64,000 bases of DNA from an uncultured Drancourtella sp. (GTDB lineage: Bacteria; Bacillota; Clostridia; Lachnospirales; Lachnospiraceae), in contig CALFLL010000075.1 of assembly GCA_937880845.1 (NCBI GenBank), positions 1 through 64,000 of the forward strand, in the 5' to 3' direction. The notes under the pieces are model-generated. The model worked only from the letters and a program-made list of their open reading frames with translations. It ran no database searches and was not told the DNA's origin. The position numbers and the translations under genes are program-made. Below are positions 26,185 through 35,018 of this stretch, piece by piece (the first letter of the stretch is position 1; the number at the start of each line of letters is the position of its first letter).

Positions 26185-27375
26185 TTATTCATCTCTGTCT
26201 TCAAAAGTTTCTTTTAATTTATCCATAAACCCTTTTTTCTTTGGTTTTTCTTTTTCCGGCTCTGCCTGATTCAATGTGTTTCCTGTCAGTGCATCAAACT
26301 TCTTCAATACTTCTTTTGCTTCTGCACTTAACTTTTCCGGTGTCTGGATAACCAATGTTACATATTGGTCCCCACGTACTTTCGGATTACGAACAGACGG
26401 AACACCTTTTCCACGAAGACGGACTTTTGTATCCGTCTTTGTTCCCGGTTTTACTGTATATAAAACATCCCCGTCTACTGTCTTGATCTTTACATCTCCT
26501 CCTAAGGCTGCCTGAGCAAAAGAAATCGGCGCCGTAGAGAAAATATTCATATCCTGTCTTTGGAAAATCGGATGTCTGGACACTGTTACTTCTACAAGAA
26601 GATCTCCTCTTGGTCCTCCGTTTGTTCCCGGTTCCCCTTTATCACGGATTCTTACGCTTTGCCCATTATCAATACCGGCCGGAATTGATACCTGGATTGT
26701 TTTTTTATTGGATACATAACCTGTTCCGCCGCAGTCAGAACATTTTTCTTTGATGATTGTACCTGTTCCATGACAATCCGGACAAGTCTGTACATTTTGA
26801 ACCGTTCCGAAGAAAGACTGGGATGTATAAACAACCTGGCCTTTTCCTCCGCATCTCGAACAGGTTTCCGGACTTGTTCCCGGCTTTGCTCCTGTCCCGT
26901 TACATTTCGGACATGGATCCTTTAATACGATCTCAATTTCTTTCTCGCATCCAAAAACCGCTTCTTCGAATGTAATGCGAATACCCTTACGAATGTTCAT
27001 TCCTTTCATAGGACCGTTATTCGCACGGCCTCCTCTTCGTCCGCCGCCGAAAAAGTCTCCGAATATATCTCCGAAAATATCACTGAAATCTGCACCGTTA
27101 AAATCAAATCCACCAAATCCGCCTGCTCCGGCTCCTGCACCGCCATCAAAAGCCGCATGGCCGAATTGATCATACTGACGACGTTTTTCAGGATCACTTA
27201 ATACAGCATACGCTTCAGATGCTTCCTTGAATTTTTTCTCTGCTTCCGCATCTCCTGGATTCATATCCGGATGATATTTCTTTGCAAGCTGACGGTATGC
27301 TTTCTTTAAAGTTGCATCATCGGCATCTCTGGAAACGCCCAGCACTTCATAGTAGTCTCTCTTTGCCTCTGCCAT
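26185..27375 (-). CDS. dnaJ: Chaperone protein DnaJ
   Basis: A 396-residue type I J-protein. The J domain (residues 1-70) has the HPD of KKYHPDMNPGDAEAEKKF. A G/F-rich linker follows, then the zinc-binding repeats CPKCNGTG, CSRCGGKG, CPDCHGTG and CSDCGGTG, and a C-terminal substrate domain. It stimulates DnaK ATPase and presents unfolded clients. The C-terminal EKEKPKKKGFMDKL is a lineage extra. It is the last gene of the heat-shock operon, 91 bp after dnaK with an intervening hairpin. Confidence 0.98.
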   Translation of the reverse strand: MAEAKRDYYEVLGVSRDADDATLKKAYRQLAKKYHPDMNPGDAEAEKKFKEASEAYAVLSDPEKRRQYDQFGHAAFDGGAGAGAGGFGGFDFNGADFSDIFGDIFGDFFGGGRRGGRANNGPMKGMNIRKGIRITFEEAVFGCEKEIEIVLKDPCPKCNGTGAKPGTSPETCSRCGGKGQVVYTSQSFFGTVQNVQTCPDCHGTGTIIKEKCSDCGGTGYVSNKKTIQVSIPAGIDNGQSVRIRDKGEPGTNGGPRGDLLVEVTVSRHPIFQRQDMNIFSTAPISFAQAALGGDVKIKTVDGDVLYTVKPGTKTDTKVRLRGKGVPSVRNPKVRGDQYVTLVIQTPEKLSAEAKEVLKKFDALTGNTLNQAEPEKEKPKKKGFMDKLKETFEDRDE

Positions 27376-27422
27376 AACCGTTTACCTTTCCTTTCTGTTA
27401 GTAAGAAAATCCGCACACGCAC

Positions 27423-27448
27423 AGAGATTGCGCCCGTGCGCAATCTCT
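27423..27448 (-). other. Intercistronic hairpin between dnaK and dnaJ
   Basis: AGAGATTGCGC and GCGCAATCTCT form a perfect 11-bp stem with a 4-nt loop. No T run follows on the minus strand, so it is not a standard terminator. It could set RNA processing, mRNA stability or partial attenuation between the two genes. Confidence 0.75.
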
Positions 27449-27466
27449 ATTTATCGTGCTTTTCAA

Positions 27467-29344
27467 TTATACTTCTTTGTAATCTCCGTCTACAACATCG
27501 TCATATCCTTCCGGTGTCGGACCTGCCTGTGAAGCATCGCCCTGTGGATTCGGACCTGCGCCTGCTGCACCCTGCGGGTTAGCCTGTTCATACATCTTTG
27601 TGAATAACTGCTGAGAAGTTGTCATCAGTTTTTCTTTTGCTGCTTTGATTTCTTCAATCTGAGCTTCACCCATTTCTTCCGGATTCGGATATTTTGCAAG
27701 AATATCTTTTAATGCCTGGATATCTGCTTCTACTGCAGATTTTCCTGCTGCGTCAATTTTATCTCCAACATCTTTTAATGCTTTTTCTGTCTGGAATACA
27801 ATCGCATCTGCTTCGTTCTTTGCATCAACAGCTTCTTTACGTTTCTTATCTGCTGCTTCGAATTCTGCTGCTTCTTTTACAGCTCTGTCAATGTCTGCAT
27901 CAGACATGTTAGATCCGGCTGTAATTGTAATGTGCTGTTCTTTTCCTGTTCCAAGATCTTTTGCGGATACATTTACAATACCATTTGCATCAATATCAAA
28001 TGTAACTTCAATCTGTGGTATTCCACGTGGTGCCGGCGGGATTCCGTCAAGTCTGAACTGTCCGAGAGATTTGTTATCTCTTGCGAACTGTCTTTCTCCC
28101 TGTACAACGTTGATATCAACTGCTGTCTGATTATCTGCTGCTGTAGAGAAAATCTGGCTCTTCTTTGTAGGAATTGTTGTATTTCTTTCGATCAGTCTTG
28201 TTGCGATACCACCCATTGTTTCGATAGAAAGTGAAAGCGGTGTTACATCAAGAAGAAGGATATCGCCTGCACCTGCATCACCTGCAAGTTTTCCTCCCTG
28301 AATAGATGCACCGATTGCAACGCATTCATCCGGGTTTAAGGATTTGCTTGGTTCTTTTCCTGTCAGCTGTCTTACTTTATCCTGAACAGCCGGGATACGT
28401 GTAGAACCACCTACAAGAAGTACCTGACCAAGGTCTGATGCACGAAGTCCTGCATCGGATAATGCTCTCTGAACAGGTTCTGCTGTTTTTTCTACAAGAT
28501 CGCTTGTCAGTTCATCAAATTTTGCTCTTGTAAGATCCATATCAAAGTGTTTCGGTCCTTCAGCTGTTGCTGTGATGAACGGAAGATTGATGTTTGTTGT
28601 TGTTGCGGAAGAAAGTTCTTTTTTCGCTTTTTCTGCCGCTTCTTTTAATCTCTGAAGTGCCATTTTATCGTTAGATAAGTCTACGCCTTCTTTTGCTTTG
28701 AAATCTGCAAGCATGTAATCTGTAATCTTCTGGTCAAAGTCATCTCCACCAAGTCTGTTATTACCTGCTGTTGCAAGAACTTCAATGACTCCGTCACCGA
28801 TATCAATGATGGAAACATCGAATGTACCGCCGCCAAGGTCGTATACCATAATCTTCTGTTCTTTTTCGTTGTCAAGACCATACGCAAGTGCTGCCGCTGT
28901 AGGTTCGTTGATGATACGCTTTACTTCAAGACCTGCAATCTTACCTGCATCCTTTGTAGCCTGACGCTGAGCATCATTAAAGTAGGCCGGAACCGTGATA
29001 ACTGCTTCTGTTACTTTTTCTCCCAGATATCCTTCTGCATCTGCTTTTAATTTCTGAAGAATCATTGCGGAAATTTCCTGTGGAGAATATGCTTTTCCGT
29101 CAATCGTCACTTTTTCGTTTGTCCCCATTGCTCTTTTAATGGAAGAGATTGTCTTATCTGCATTTGTTACTGCCTGACGTTTTGCAGGTTCACCAACAAG
29201 ACGTTCTCCTGTTTTTGTGAAAGCAACAACAGACGGTGTTGTTCTTGCGCCTTCTGTATTTGCGATAACGGTTGGCTGACCACCTTCCATTACGGCTACA
29301 CAACTGTTTGTTGTACCTAAGTCAATACCAATGATTTTGCCCAT
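27467..29344 (-). CDS. dnaK: Chaperone protein DnaK (Hsp70)
   Basis: A 625-residue Hsp70. KIIGIDLGTTNSCVAVMEGG is the N-terminal nucleotide-binding signature, VYDLGGGTFDVSIIDIGDG the second phosphate loop and VLLVGGSTRIPAVQ the third. The substrate-binding domain follows DVTPLSLSIETMGG. The tail ends GDYKEV after a G/N/P/Q-rich linker. It is slightly shorter than the E. coli protein, as usual in Gram-positives, which lack a loop in the nucleotide-binding lobe. TAGGAGGAA precedes the ATG. Confidence 0.98.
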   Translation of the reverse strand: MGKIIGIDLGTTNSCVAVMEGGQPTVIANTEGARTTPSVVAFTKTGERLVGEPAKRQAVTNADKTISSIKRAMGTNEKVTIDGKAYSPQEISAMILQKLKADAEGYLGEKVTEAVITVPAYFNDAQRQATKDAGKIAGLEVKRIINEPTAAALAYGLDNEKEQKIMVYDLGGGTFDVSIIDIGDGVIEVLATAGNNRLGGDDFDQKITDYMLADFKAKEGVDLSNDKMALQRLKEAAEKAKKELSSATTTNINLPFITATAEGPKHFDMDLTRAKFDELTSDLVEKTAEPVQRALSDAGLRASDLGQVLLVGGSTRIPAVQDKVRQLTGKEPSKSLNPDECVAIGASIQGGKLAGDAGAGDILLLDVTPLSLSIETMGGIATRLIERNTTIPTKKSQIFSTAADNQTAVDINVVQGERQFARDNKSLGQFRLDGIPPAPRGIPQIEVTFDIDANGIVNVSAKDLGTGKEQHITITAGSNMSDADIDRAVKEAAEFEAADKKRKEAVDAKNEADAIVFQTEKALKDVGDKIDAAGKSAVEADIQALKDILAKYPNPEEMGEAQIEEIKAAKEKLMTTSQQLFTKMYEQANPQGAAGAGPNPQGDASQAGPTPEGYDDVVDGDYKEV

Positions 29345-29384
29345 GATAATTCCTCCTAAAAATATAGTTTCTATTTTAATTTTG

Positions 29385-30014
29385 TTAGTTTGCTACTTTT
29401 ACCATACTATGTCTTACAACGCTGTCGCGGTATGTGTATCCTTTTTGGAACTCTTCCACAATAATATTTTCTCCTTCTTCTTCATCTTCTATATGCATCA
29501 CTGCATTATGAAAATCCGGATTAAATTCCTGTCCAAGTGCTTCGATTTGTTTTACACCTGCATCTTCCAGCGTTTTCATTAACTGTTTATACACTTTATC
29601 CATCCCATCTACAAACGGATCTTTCTTTTTTTCTTCATCCACTGTCTGGAAACCGCGTTCAAAATTATCAATAATCGGAAGTATTTTTTCAATAATATCT
29701 TTGGCTCCGATCTCATACATTGCTGCTTTTTCTTTTTCTGTACGTTTTCTGAAATTGTCAAACTCAGCCATCTGTCTTGTAACACGGTCTGTCAATTCTT
29801 CAATCTTTTCGTCTTTCGGATCTTTTTTGTTTTTTCTCTTGAAAAATCCTTTTTTCTCTTTTGCTTCTTCTGTATCTTCATCCTCTGTTTCACAAGACTC
29901 GGATGTTTCTTCTACTGTATCTTCTTTTTCTTCACATTCTTCTTCCTGTGCCTGTCTTTTGGCTTCTTCAACGGCTTCTTTTACCATTTCTTCTTGGTTT
30001 TTGTTTTCTTCCAC
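29385..30014 (-). CDS. grpE: Nucleotide exchange factor GrpE
   Basis: A 209-residue dimeric exchange factor for DnaK. A long acidic, low-complexity coiled-coil region opens the protein. The conserved core runs EFDNFRKRTEKEKAAMYEIGAKDIIEKILPIIDNFERG to the beta-domain NPDFHNAVMHIED. I place the start at the GTG at 30014, 8 nt from AAGGTGG; another GTG four codons upstream lies within that site. hrcA ends 27 nt upstream. Confidence 0.93.
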   Translation of the reverse strand: MEENKNQEEMVKEAVEEAKRQAQEEECEEKEDTVEETSESCETEDEDTEEAKEKKGFFKRKNKKDPKDEKIEELTDRVTRQMAEFDNFRKRTEKEKAAMYEIGAKDIIEKILPIIDNFERGFQTVDEEKKKDPFVDGMDKVYKQLMKTLEDAGVKQIEALGQEFNPDFHNAVMHIEDEEEGENIIVEEFQKGYTYRDSVVRHSMVKVAN

Positions 30015-30041
30015 CAGAAATACCACCTTTCAGTTTCTTCT

Positions 30042-31082
30042 CTATTCTTTTCTATGAAATATCGTATCCAGTTCTGTCTGCAGCGTCTTCAAGGTATCCA
30101 TAACATGCTCGTAATCCATACGTTTCGGTCCGACAATCCCTATCGTTCCCTGCATACCTTCTCCCAATTCATAAGTGGCCGTAACAACACTGCAGTCTTT
30201 CATATTCTGTACCGGTGTTTCATTTCCGATATAAACCTGTATGCCTCTGTTATCATTTGATAATGTCTGCGTCACCAACTCTGAAAGCTGCTGTTTTTCT
30301 TCAAATGCACTGATGATCTCCTGTGCACTCTGCTTATCAGAAAGTTCCGGATACCGAAATATATTTGTTGCCCCGCTTGTATAAATCTCCATATCCTGAT
30401 CCAACTGAATTGCATTTGCAACCGTATCCAACACATCACTGATCACTCCGCTGTGGATTCCCGCCTGTTCTTTTAGTTTGGCAATCAGTCCAAGTGTGAT
30501 CTGATCAATGGACATCCCGTTTAACGTCGTGTTCAGTAGCATATTCAGTTTCAGGAGCGTTTCATTATCAAGCATCCGGTCAACCCGAAGAATCTGGTTC
30601 TTTACAATGTTGCCTTCCAGTACAATCACTGCAATCAACTGTTCTTCATCAACCTGTGAAAGCTGGATGAATTTCAGTTTGTTCTTTGTACTCACCGGTG
30701 CAGATACCATCGTCGCATAGTTGGTACTATTGGCAAGAACCCTGGCAGCCTGTTTTAAAAGCTGATCCATTTTATCTGCTTTTTCCAACATCTGCTCTTT
30801 CATCTCGGTTACTTCCTGCTCTTTATCCTGCATTAACATATCGACATAAAGCCGATATCCTTTATCCGACGGAATACGTCCCGCTGACGTATGAGGCTGT
30901 ACGATATAACCAAGTTCTTCCAGATCCGCCATTTCATTTCGTATCGTGGCCGAACTTAAATTTAAGTCCGTATACTTAGAAATTGTTCTGGAACCGACCG
31001 GCTCACCTGTTTCCAGATAATTTTGAATGACTGCTTTTAAAATCTTCAGCTTTCTTTCATTCAATTCTTTTATCGCTTCCAT
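30042..31082 (-). CDS. hrcA: Heat-inducible transcription repressor HrcA
   Basis: A 346-residue repressor of class I heat-shock genes. The N-terminal winged helix shows IQNYLETGEPVGSRTISKYTDLNLSSATIRNEMADLEELGYIVQPHTSAGRIPSDKGYR, the family hallmark. The C-terminal GAF-like dimerisation part contains GIQVYIGNE and IVGPKRMDYEHVM. The ATG at 31082 has AAGGAGGAGG 4 nt away; an upstream ATG at 31115 lies inside the CIRCE operator and has no ribosome site. It should repress its own operon. Confidence 0.97.
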   Translation of the reverse strand: MEAIKELNERKLKILKAVIQNYLETGEPVGSRTISKYTDLNLSSATIRNEMADLEELGYIVQPHTSAGRIPSDKGYRLYVDMLMQDKEQEVTEMKEQMLEKADKMDQLLKQAARVLANSTNYATMVSAPVSTKNKLKFIQLSQVDEEQLIAVIVLEGNIVKNQILRVDRMLDNETLLKLNMLLNTTLNGMSIDQITLGLIAKLKEQAGIHSGVISDVLDTVANAIQLDQDMEIYTSGATNIFRYPELSDKQSAQEIISAFEEKQQLSELVTQTLSNDNRGIQVYIGNETPVQNMKDCSVVTATYELGEGMQGTIGIVGPKRMDYEHVMDTLKTLQTELDTIFHRKE

Positions 31083-31104
31083 CACGCCTCCTCCTTCCGT
31101 CTTA

Positions 31105-31131
31105 TTAGCACTCATCTTTTTCGAGTGCTAA
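31105..31131 (-). promoter_or_regulatory. CIRCE operator (HrcA binding site)
   Basis: TTAGCACTC-N9-GAGTGCTAA, a perfect match to the CIRCE consensus. It lies between the hrcA promoter and its start, 22 nt before the ATG. Confidence 0.98.
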
Positions 31132-31145
31132 CATCTACGGTTAAT

Positions 31146-31174
31146 AATGTACCACTCCAAAGATATTTTGTCAA
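31146..31174 (-). promoter_or_regulatory. Heat-shock operon promoter
   Basis: TTGACA (31169-31174), 17 bp, TACATT (31146-31151) on the minus strand, directly upstream of CIRCE. The operon reads hrcA-grpE-dnaK-dnaJ. Confidence 0.85.
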
Positions 31175-31209
31175 CACCGTTTCAGGATTTTTTAATTCTA
31201 AAATGATTT

Positions 31210-31893
31210 TTATTCTTCTCGATGTATTCTCTTTTTAATATCCTGCATTCTCCGGTCTGTCTGGGCGATCGTTTCTGCACAGTCTTTCAATTCCGCAGCC
31301 AAATATTCCAATTCTTGTTCCGGAATATCCTTTTTATATTTGATCTGGTGTTCCAGGCTTGCCCAGAAATCCATAGCAACGGTTCTGATCTGCACTTCTA
31401 CTCTCATCGGTTTTTTACAGTCTGAGAAAAAGACAGGTATTTCCAATATGATATGATAGCTTCTGTATCCGTTCGATTTTGGATTTTTAATGTAATCCTT
31501 GATTTCAATCACCTTGATATCGTCCTGGCAAGTCAGCATATCTGCCACTCTGTATATATCGTCAATAAAAGAACAAATGACACGAATGCCTGCCACATCA
31601 TTTAAATTTTCTTCTATGCTTTCTGCTGTCAGAGGTTTCCCGAGCTTTTTTAATTTTCCGGATATACTGACCGGCCTTTTCACCCGGCTTTGTATCGTTT
31701 CAATCGGATTTCTGTTTCCGATAAGCGAAAGTTCATCATTTAACACTTCCAGCTTTGTCGTCACTTCTCTGATCGCCGAACGATAACGCATCATCAGCCG
31801 TTCAAAATTCTGAAGCTTCTCCATTACATTTTCAGTTTCACCTTCTAAAAAAAATTTGAGCAATTCATCTCTGTTTCTTTCTTCTGTAGTCAT
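31210..31893 (-). CDS. relQ: Small alarmone synthetase, RelQ type
   Basis: A 227-residue single-domain (p)ppGpp synthetase without hydrolase or regulatory regions. RVKRPVSISGKLKKLGKP, DVAGIRVICSFIDDIYRVADML, YIKNPKSNGYRSYHIIL and VEVQIRTVAMDFWASLEHQIKYKK are the synthetase motifs (RxKxxxSIxxK, substrate YRSYH and metal site EVQIRT). It would make ppGpp/pppGpp from GTP or GDP and ATP under stress. It lies between hemW (21 nt upstream) and the hrcA promoter, probably cotranscribed with lepA-hemW. Confidence 0.93.
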   Translation of the reverse strand: MTTEERNRDELLKFFLEGETENVMEKLQNFERLMMRYRSAIREVTTKLEVLNDELSLIGNRNPIETIQSRVKRPVSISGKLKKLGKPLTAESIEENLNDVAGIRVICSFIDDIYRVADMLTCQDDIKVIEIKDYIKNPKSNGYRSYHIILEIPVFFSDCKKPMRVEVQIRTVAMDFWASLEHQIKYKKDIPEQELEYLAAELKDCAETIAQTDRRMQDIKKRIHREE

Positions 31894-31914
31894 GATTGAT
31901 TTCTCCTTTTTCTT

Positions 31915-33096
31915 CTAATCCTGAAGGAATTGAGCCATCGCATAATTACTCAGATCGATTCCTCTTTTTGTAAGTCTGATTCTGTCTTCCTGTTTCTCAA
32001 GAAGTCCTTCTTCTGTCAGCCTTTCTGTTTGTTTTCCATATATCTCTTCAGGCCAGATGCCAAACTGTCTATGAAATTCTTTTCTTGAAACTCCCTGCAT
32101 CATACGAAGTCCCAAAAAGAAAAATTCTTCCTGTGCCTCACGCACCGTAACCTTGTGGATTTCTGCTCTTTGCATTTTCTTTTTCTGTTTTGACGTCATT
32201 TGCGGATATTCCATCCAAAGTTCCACATAACGCTTTCGATCCGACAGATTGGTAAACCTTTCCTCTTCAAACAGCGAGGAGGCTCCGACTCCCATTCCGA
32301 TATAAGGGGCTCTTTCCCAGTACCCGATATTATGCCTGCATTCGTATCCTTCTTTTGCATAATTTGAAATTTCATATCGGCTATACCCATATCTTTTAAG
32401 AAACATTTCTGTTTCTTCATACATACTGCGTTCTGTATCTTCATCCGGTAACGGAGGATACCCATCCACGGGCTGTCCGTCACCATACAGTTCCCCAAAC
32501 TTTGTTCCTTCTTCTATAATCAGGCTGTATGCCGAGATATGCTCCGGAGATAACCTTACCACTTCTTTTAATGTATCTTTCCAACTTTCCAAAGTCTGAC
32601 CAGGTATCGCAGACATCAAATCTACATTGATATTATAAAATCCTGCATCCCGTGCCGCCTGAAAGGTAACCAAAAACTGTTTCCACGTATGGATTCTCCC
32701 AAGCAGTTTTAATTCTTTATCATCTGCTGACTGCAGACCGATACTCAACCTTTTGATCCCCGCTTTTTTATATTGCAGCATCCGGGTTCTATCAACAACT
32801 CCCGGATTCATTTCCATTGTAATCTCCACATCATCCGCCATGCAGAAATTTTCACTGATCACATCCAAAATCCCTTTTATCTGCTCCGGGTGCAAAACAG
32901 ACGGAGTACCGCCACCAAAGAATATACTTTGCACCTCATAATCTCTTACTTCTTCCTGATAGCTTTCACACTCTCTTTTCAAAGCCTCTACATACGCTTC
33001 CCGCTCTTCCCTTGTAGATACTCCGGACAAAAAATCACAATACGCACATTTCTGCACACAAAACGGAATATGCACATATATCTCTAATTTTTTCAT
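31915..33096 (-). CDS. hemW: HemW, radical SAM heme chaperone
   Basis: A 393-residue radical SAM protein related to coproporphyrinogen oxidase HemN. EIYVHIPFCVQKCAYCDF has CxxxCxxC followed by a phenylalanine; HemN has a fourth cysteine there, so HemW is the better name. FFGGGTPSVL, EMNPG and ISAYSLIIEEGTKFG are family markers. The start at 33096 removes 18 unconserved upstream residues. It follows lepA, as in most Firmicutes, separated by a GGGGACG...CGTCCCC palindrome. Confidence 0.93.
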   Translation of the reverse strand: MKKLEIYVHIPFCVQKCAYCDFLSGVSTREEREAYVEALKRECESYQEEVRDYEVQSIFFGGGTPSVLHPEQIKGILDVISENFCMADDVEITMEMNPGVVDRTRMLQYKKAGIKRLSIGLQSADDKELKLLGRIHTWKQFLVTFQAARDAGFYNINVDLMSAIPGQTLESWKDTLKEVVRLSPEHISAYSLIIEEGTKFGELYGDGQPVDGYPPLPDEDTERSMYEETEMFLKRYGYSRYEISNYAKEGYECRHNIGYWERAPYIGMGVGASSLFEEERFTNLSDRKRYVELWMEYPQMTSKQKKKMQRAEIHKVTVREAQEEFFFLGLRMMQGVSRKEFHRQFGIWPEEIYGKQTERLTEEGLLEKQEDRIRLTKRGIDLSNYAMAQFLQD

Positions 33097-33120
33097 TCTT
33101 TTCCAACTCCAAAATAAACA

Positions 33121-33158
33121 TTGGGGACGGGTTCCTTTGCATCGGTACACGTCCCCAA
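33121..33158 (-). repeat. REP-like palindromic element
   Basis: TTGGGGACG and CGTCCCCAA enclose an imperfect interior in the 82-bp lepA-hemW gap. GC content is well above the surroundings. It resembles short dispersed palindromes linked to Y1 (REP-associated) transposases in Clostridia. I found only this copy here, so the class is inferred. Confidence 0.55.
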
Positions 33159-33178
33159 AAATTCAAAAACAATTCTGA

Positions 33179-34990
33179 CTATTTTTCTTCCAATTTTAAT
33201 ACGCTCATGAATGCTTTTTGTGGAATTTCTACGTTTCCGACCTGGCGCATTCGTTTTTTTCCTTCTTTCTGCTTTTCGAGAAGTTTTCGTTTTCGTGAAA
33301 TATCTCCGCCGTAGCATTTTGCAAGGACATCTTTTCTCATAGCTTTTACGGTTTCTCGTGCGATGATCTTTCCGCCGATTGCTGCCTGAATCGGTATTTC
33401 AAAAAGCTGTCTTGGTATTTCTTCTTTTAATTTTTCGCACATCTTGCGTCCTCGTTCATAAGCGCTTCCTTCAAAGACGATAAAGGACAGGGCGTCAACT
33501 TCTTCTTTATTGACCAATATATCCAGCTTGACGAGTGATGATTGTTTATATCCGAGGATTTCGTAATCGAAAGATGCATATCCTCTGGATCTGGATTTGA
33601 GTGCATCAAAGAAGTCGTAGATGATTTCATTTAATGGTAAATGATAGTGAAGTACCGCACGTGTTGCTTCAATATATTCCATTCCCTGATATTCTCCACG
33701 GCGTTCCTGGCAAAGTTCCATGATCGCTCCGATGTATTCGGACGTTACCATGATTTCAGCTTTTACCATCGGCTCTTCCATGTATTCAATCTCGCTTGGC
33801 TCCGGAAGGTTGGACGGATTTGTCAAATTGATCACTTCGCCGTTTGTCTTGTGCACTTTATAAATAACACCCGGTGCCGTCGTTACAAGATCCAGATTGT
33901 ATTCTCTTTCCAGTCTTTCCTGAATAATCTCCAGATGAAGGAGTCCCAGAAAACCGCAACGGAATCCGAACCCAAGGGCAATGGAAGTTTCCGGTTCAAA
34001 CTGAAGGGATGCGTCATTTAACTGAAGTTTTTCCAGGGCATCCCTTAAATCCGGATATTTGGCTCCGTCTGAAGGATACATTCCGCAGTAAACCATAGGG
34101 TTTACCTTTTTATATCCGGGAAGCGGCTTTTCACATGGATGTTCTGCATCTGTCACTGTATCACCGACACGTGCATCTTTTACGTTTTTAATGCTTGCAG
34201 TAATATATCCTACCATTCCGGCACTTAACTCTTCACATGGAATGAAGCGTCCCGCTCCGAAATAACCAACTTCTACTACCTCTTCTTTGGCTCCTGTGGC
34301 CATCATTCTGATTTTCGTACCTTTTTTTACAGTTCCTTCTTTGATACGGCAAAAAACAATAACTCCCTTATAAGAATCATATACAGAATCAAAAATCAAT
34401 GCCTGAAGCGGTGCTTTCGGATCTCCTTTCGGTGCCGGAATCTTATGAACGATTTCCTCAAGTACCTGGTCTATGTTCAAACCTGTCTTTGCGGAAATCA
34501 GAGGGGCATCCTGTGCTTCAATTCCGATCACATCTTCTATTTCCTCAATGACTCTTTCCGGTTCTGCACTTGGAAGATCGATTTTATTGATAACCGGTAC
34601 TACATCCAGATCATGATCAAGAGCAAGGTATACATTGGCAAGTGTCTGAGCTTCTACTCCCTGTGCCGCATCTACAACAAGAATTGCTCCGTCACAGGCT
34701 GCAAGACTTCTTGAAACTTCATAATTAAAATCCACATGTCCCGGAGTATCGATCAGATTAAAAATGTATTCTTCTCCGTTTTGTGCCTGATACACGGTAC
34801 GGACCGTCTGTGCTTTGATTGTAATCCCACGTTCCCTTTCAAGATCCATATTGTCAAGCACCTGGGATTGCATTTCCCTGCTTGTCAAAAGACCTGTTTT
34901 TTCAATGATTCGATCCGCAAGTGTAGACTTGCCGTGATCAATATGTGCGATAATGCAAAAATTTCGTATATGTGTCTGCTCTATTGACAA
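33179..34990 (-). CDS. lepA: Elongation factor 4 (LepA)
   Basis: A 603-residue ribosomal GTPase. G1 is AHIDHGKSTLADRI, G2/G3 include RERGITIKAQTV and DTPGHVDF, G4 NKIDLPSA, and the C-terminal LepA domain ends AFMSVLKLEEK with the basic GGDISRKRKLLEKQKEGKKRMRQVG. The start codon is TTG at 34990, 8 nt from GGAGG. An ATG-based start would cut the conserved IRNFCIIAHIDHGKST. It lies 28 nt from holA; gpr, spoIIP and rpsT, present here in Bacillus, are absent. Confidence 0.97.
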   Translation of the reverse strand: MSIEQTHIRNFCIIAHIDHGKSTLADRIIEKTGLLTSREMQSQVLDNMDLERERGITIKAQTVRTVYQAQNGEEYIFNLIDTPGHVDFNYEVSRSLAACDGAILVVDAAQGVEAQTLANVYLALDHDLDVVPVINKIDLPSAEPERVIEEIEDVIGIEAQDAPLISAKTGLNIDQVLEEIVHKIPAPKGDPKAPLQALIFDSVYDSYKGVIVFCRIKEGTVKKGTKIRMMATGAKEEVVEVGYFGAGRFIPCEELSAGMVGYITASIKNVKDARVGDTVTDAEHPCEKPLPGYKKVNPMVYCGMYPSDGAKYPDLRDALEKLQLNDASLQFEPETSIALGFGFRCGFLGLLHLEIIQERLEREYNLDLVTTAPGVIYKVHKTNGEVINLTNPSNLPEPSEIEYMEEPMVKAEIMVTSEYIGAIMELCQERRGEYQGMEYIEATRAVLHYHLPLNEIIYDFFDALKSRSRGYASFDYEILGYKQSSLVKLDILVNKEEVDALSFIVFEGSAYERGRKMCEKLKEEIPRQLFEIPIQAAIGGKIIARETVKAMRKDVLAKCYGGDISRKRKLLEKQKEGKKRMRQVGNVEIPQKAFMSVLKLEEK

Positions 34991-35018
34991 TTTCTATTCC
35001 TCCGATTTCTTGTTCTCT

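Noticed and set aside
31083..31115. Upstream ATG for hrcA at 31115
   Set aside because: It lies within the CIRCE operator and has no ribosome site; the ATG at 31082 has AAGGAGGAGG.
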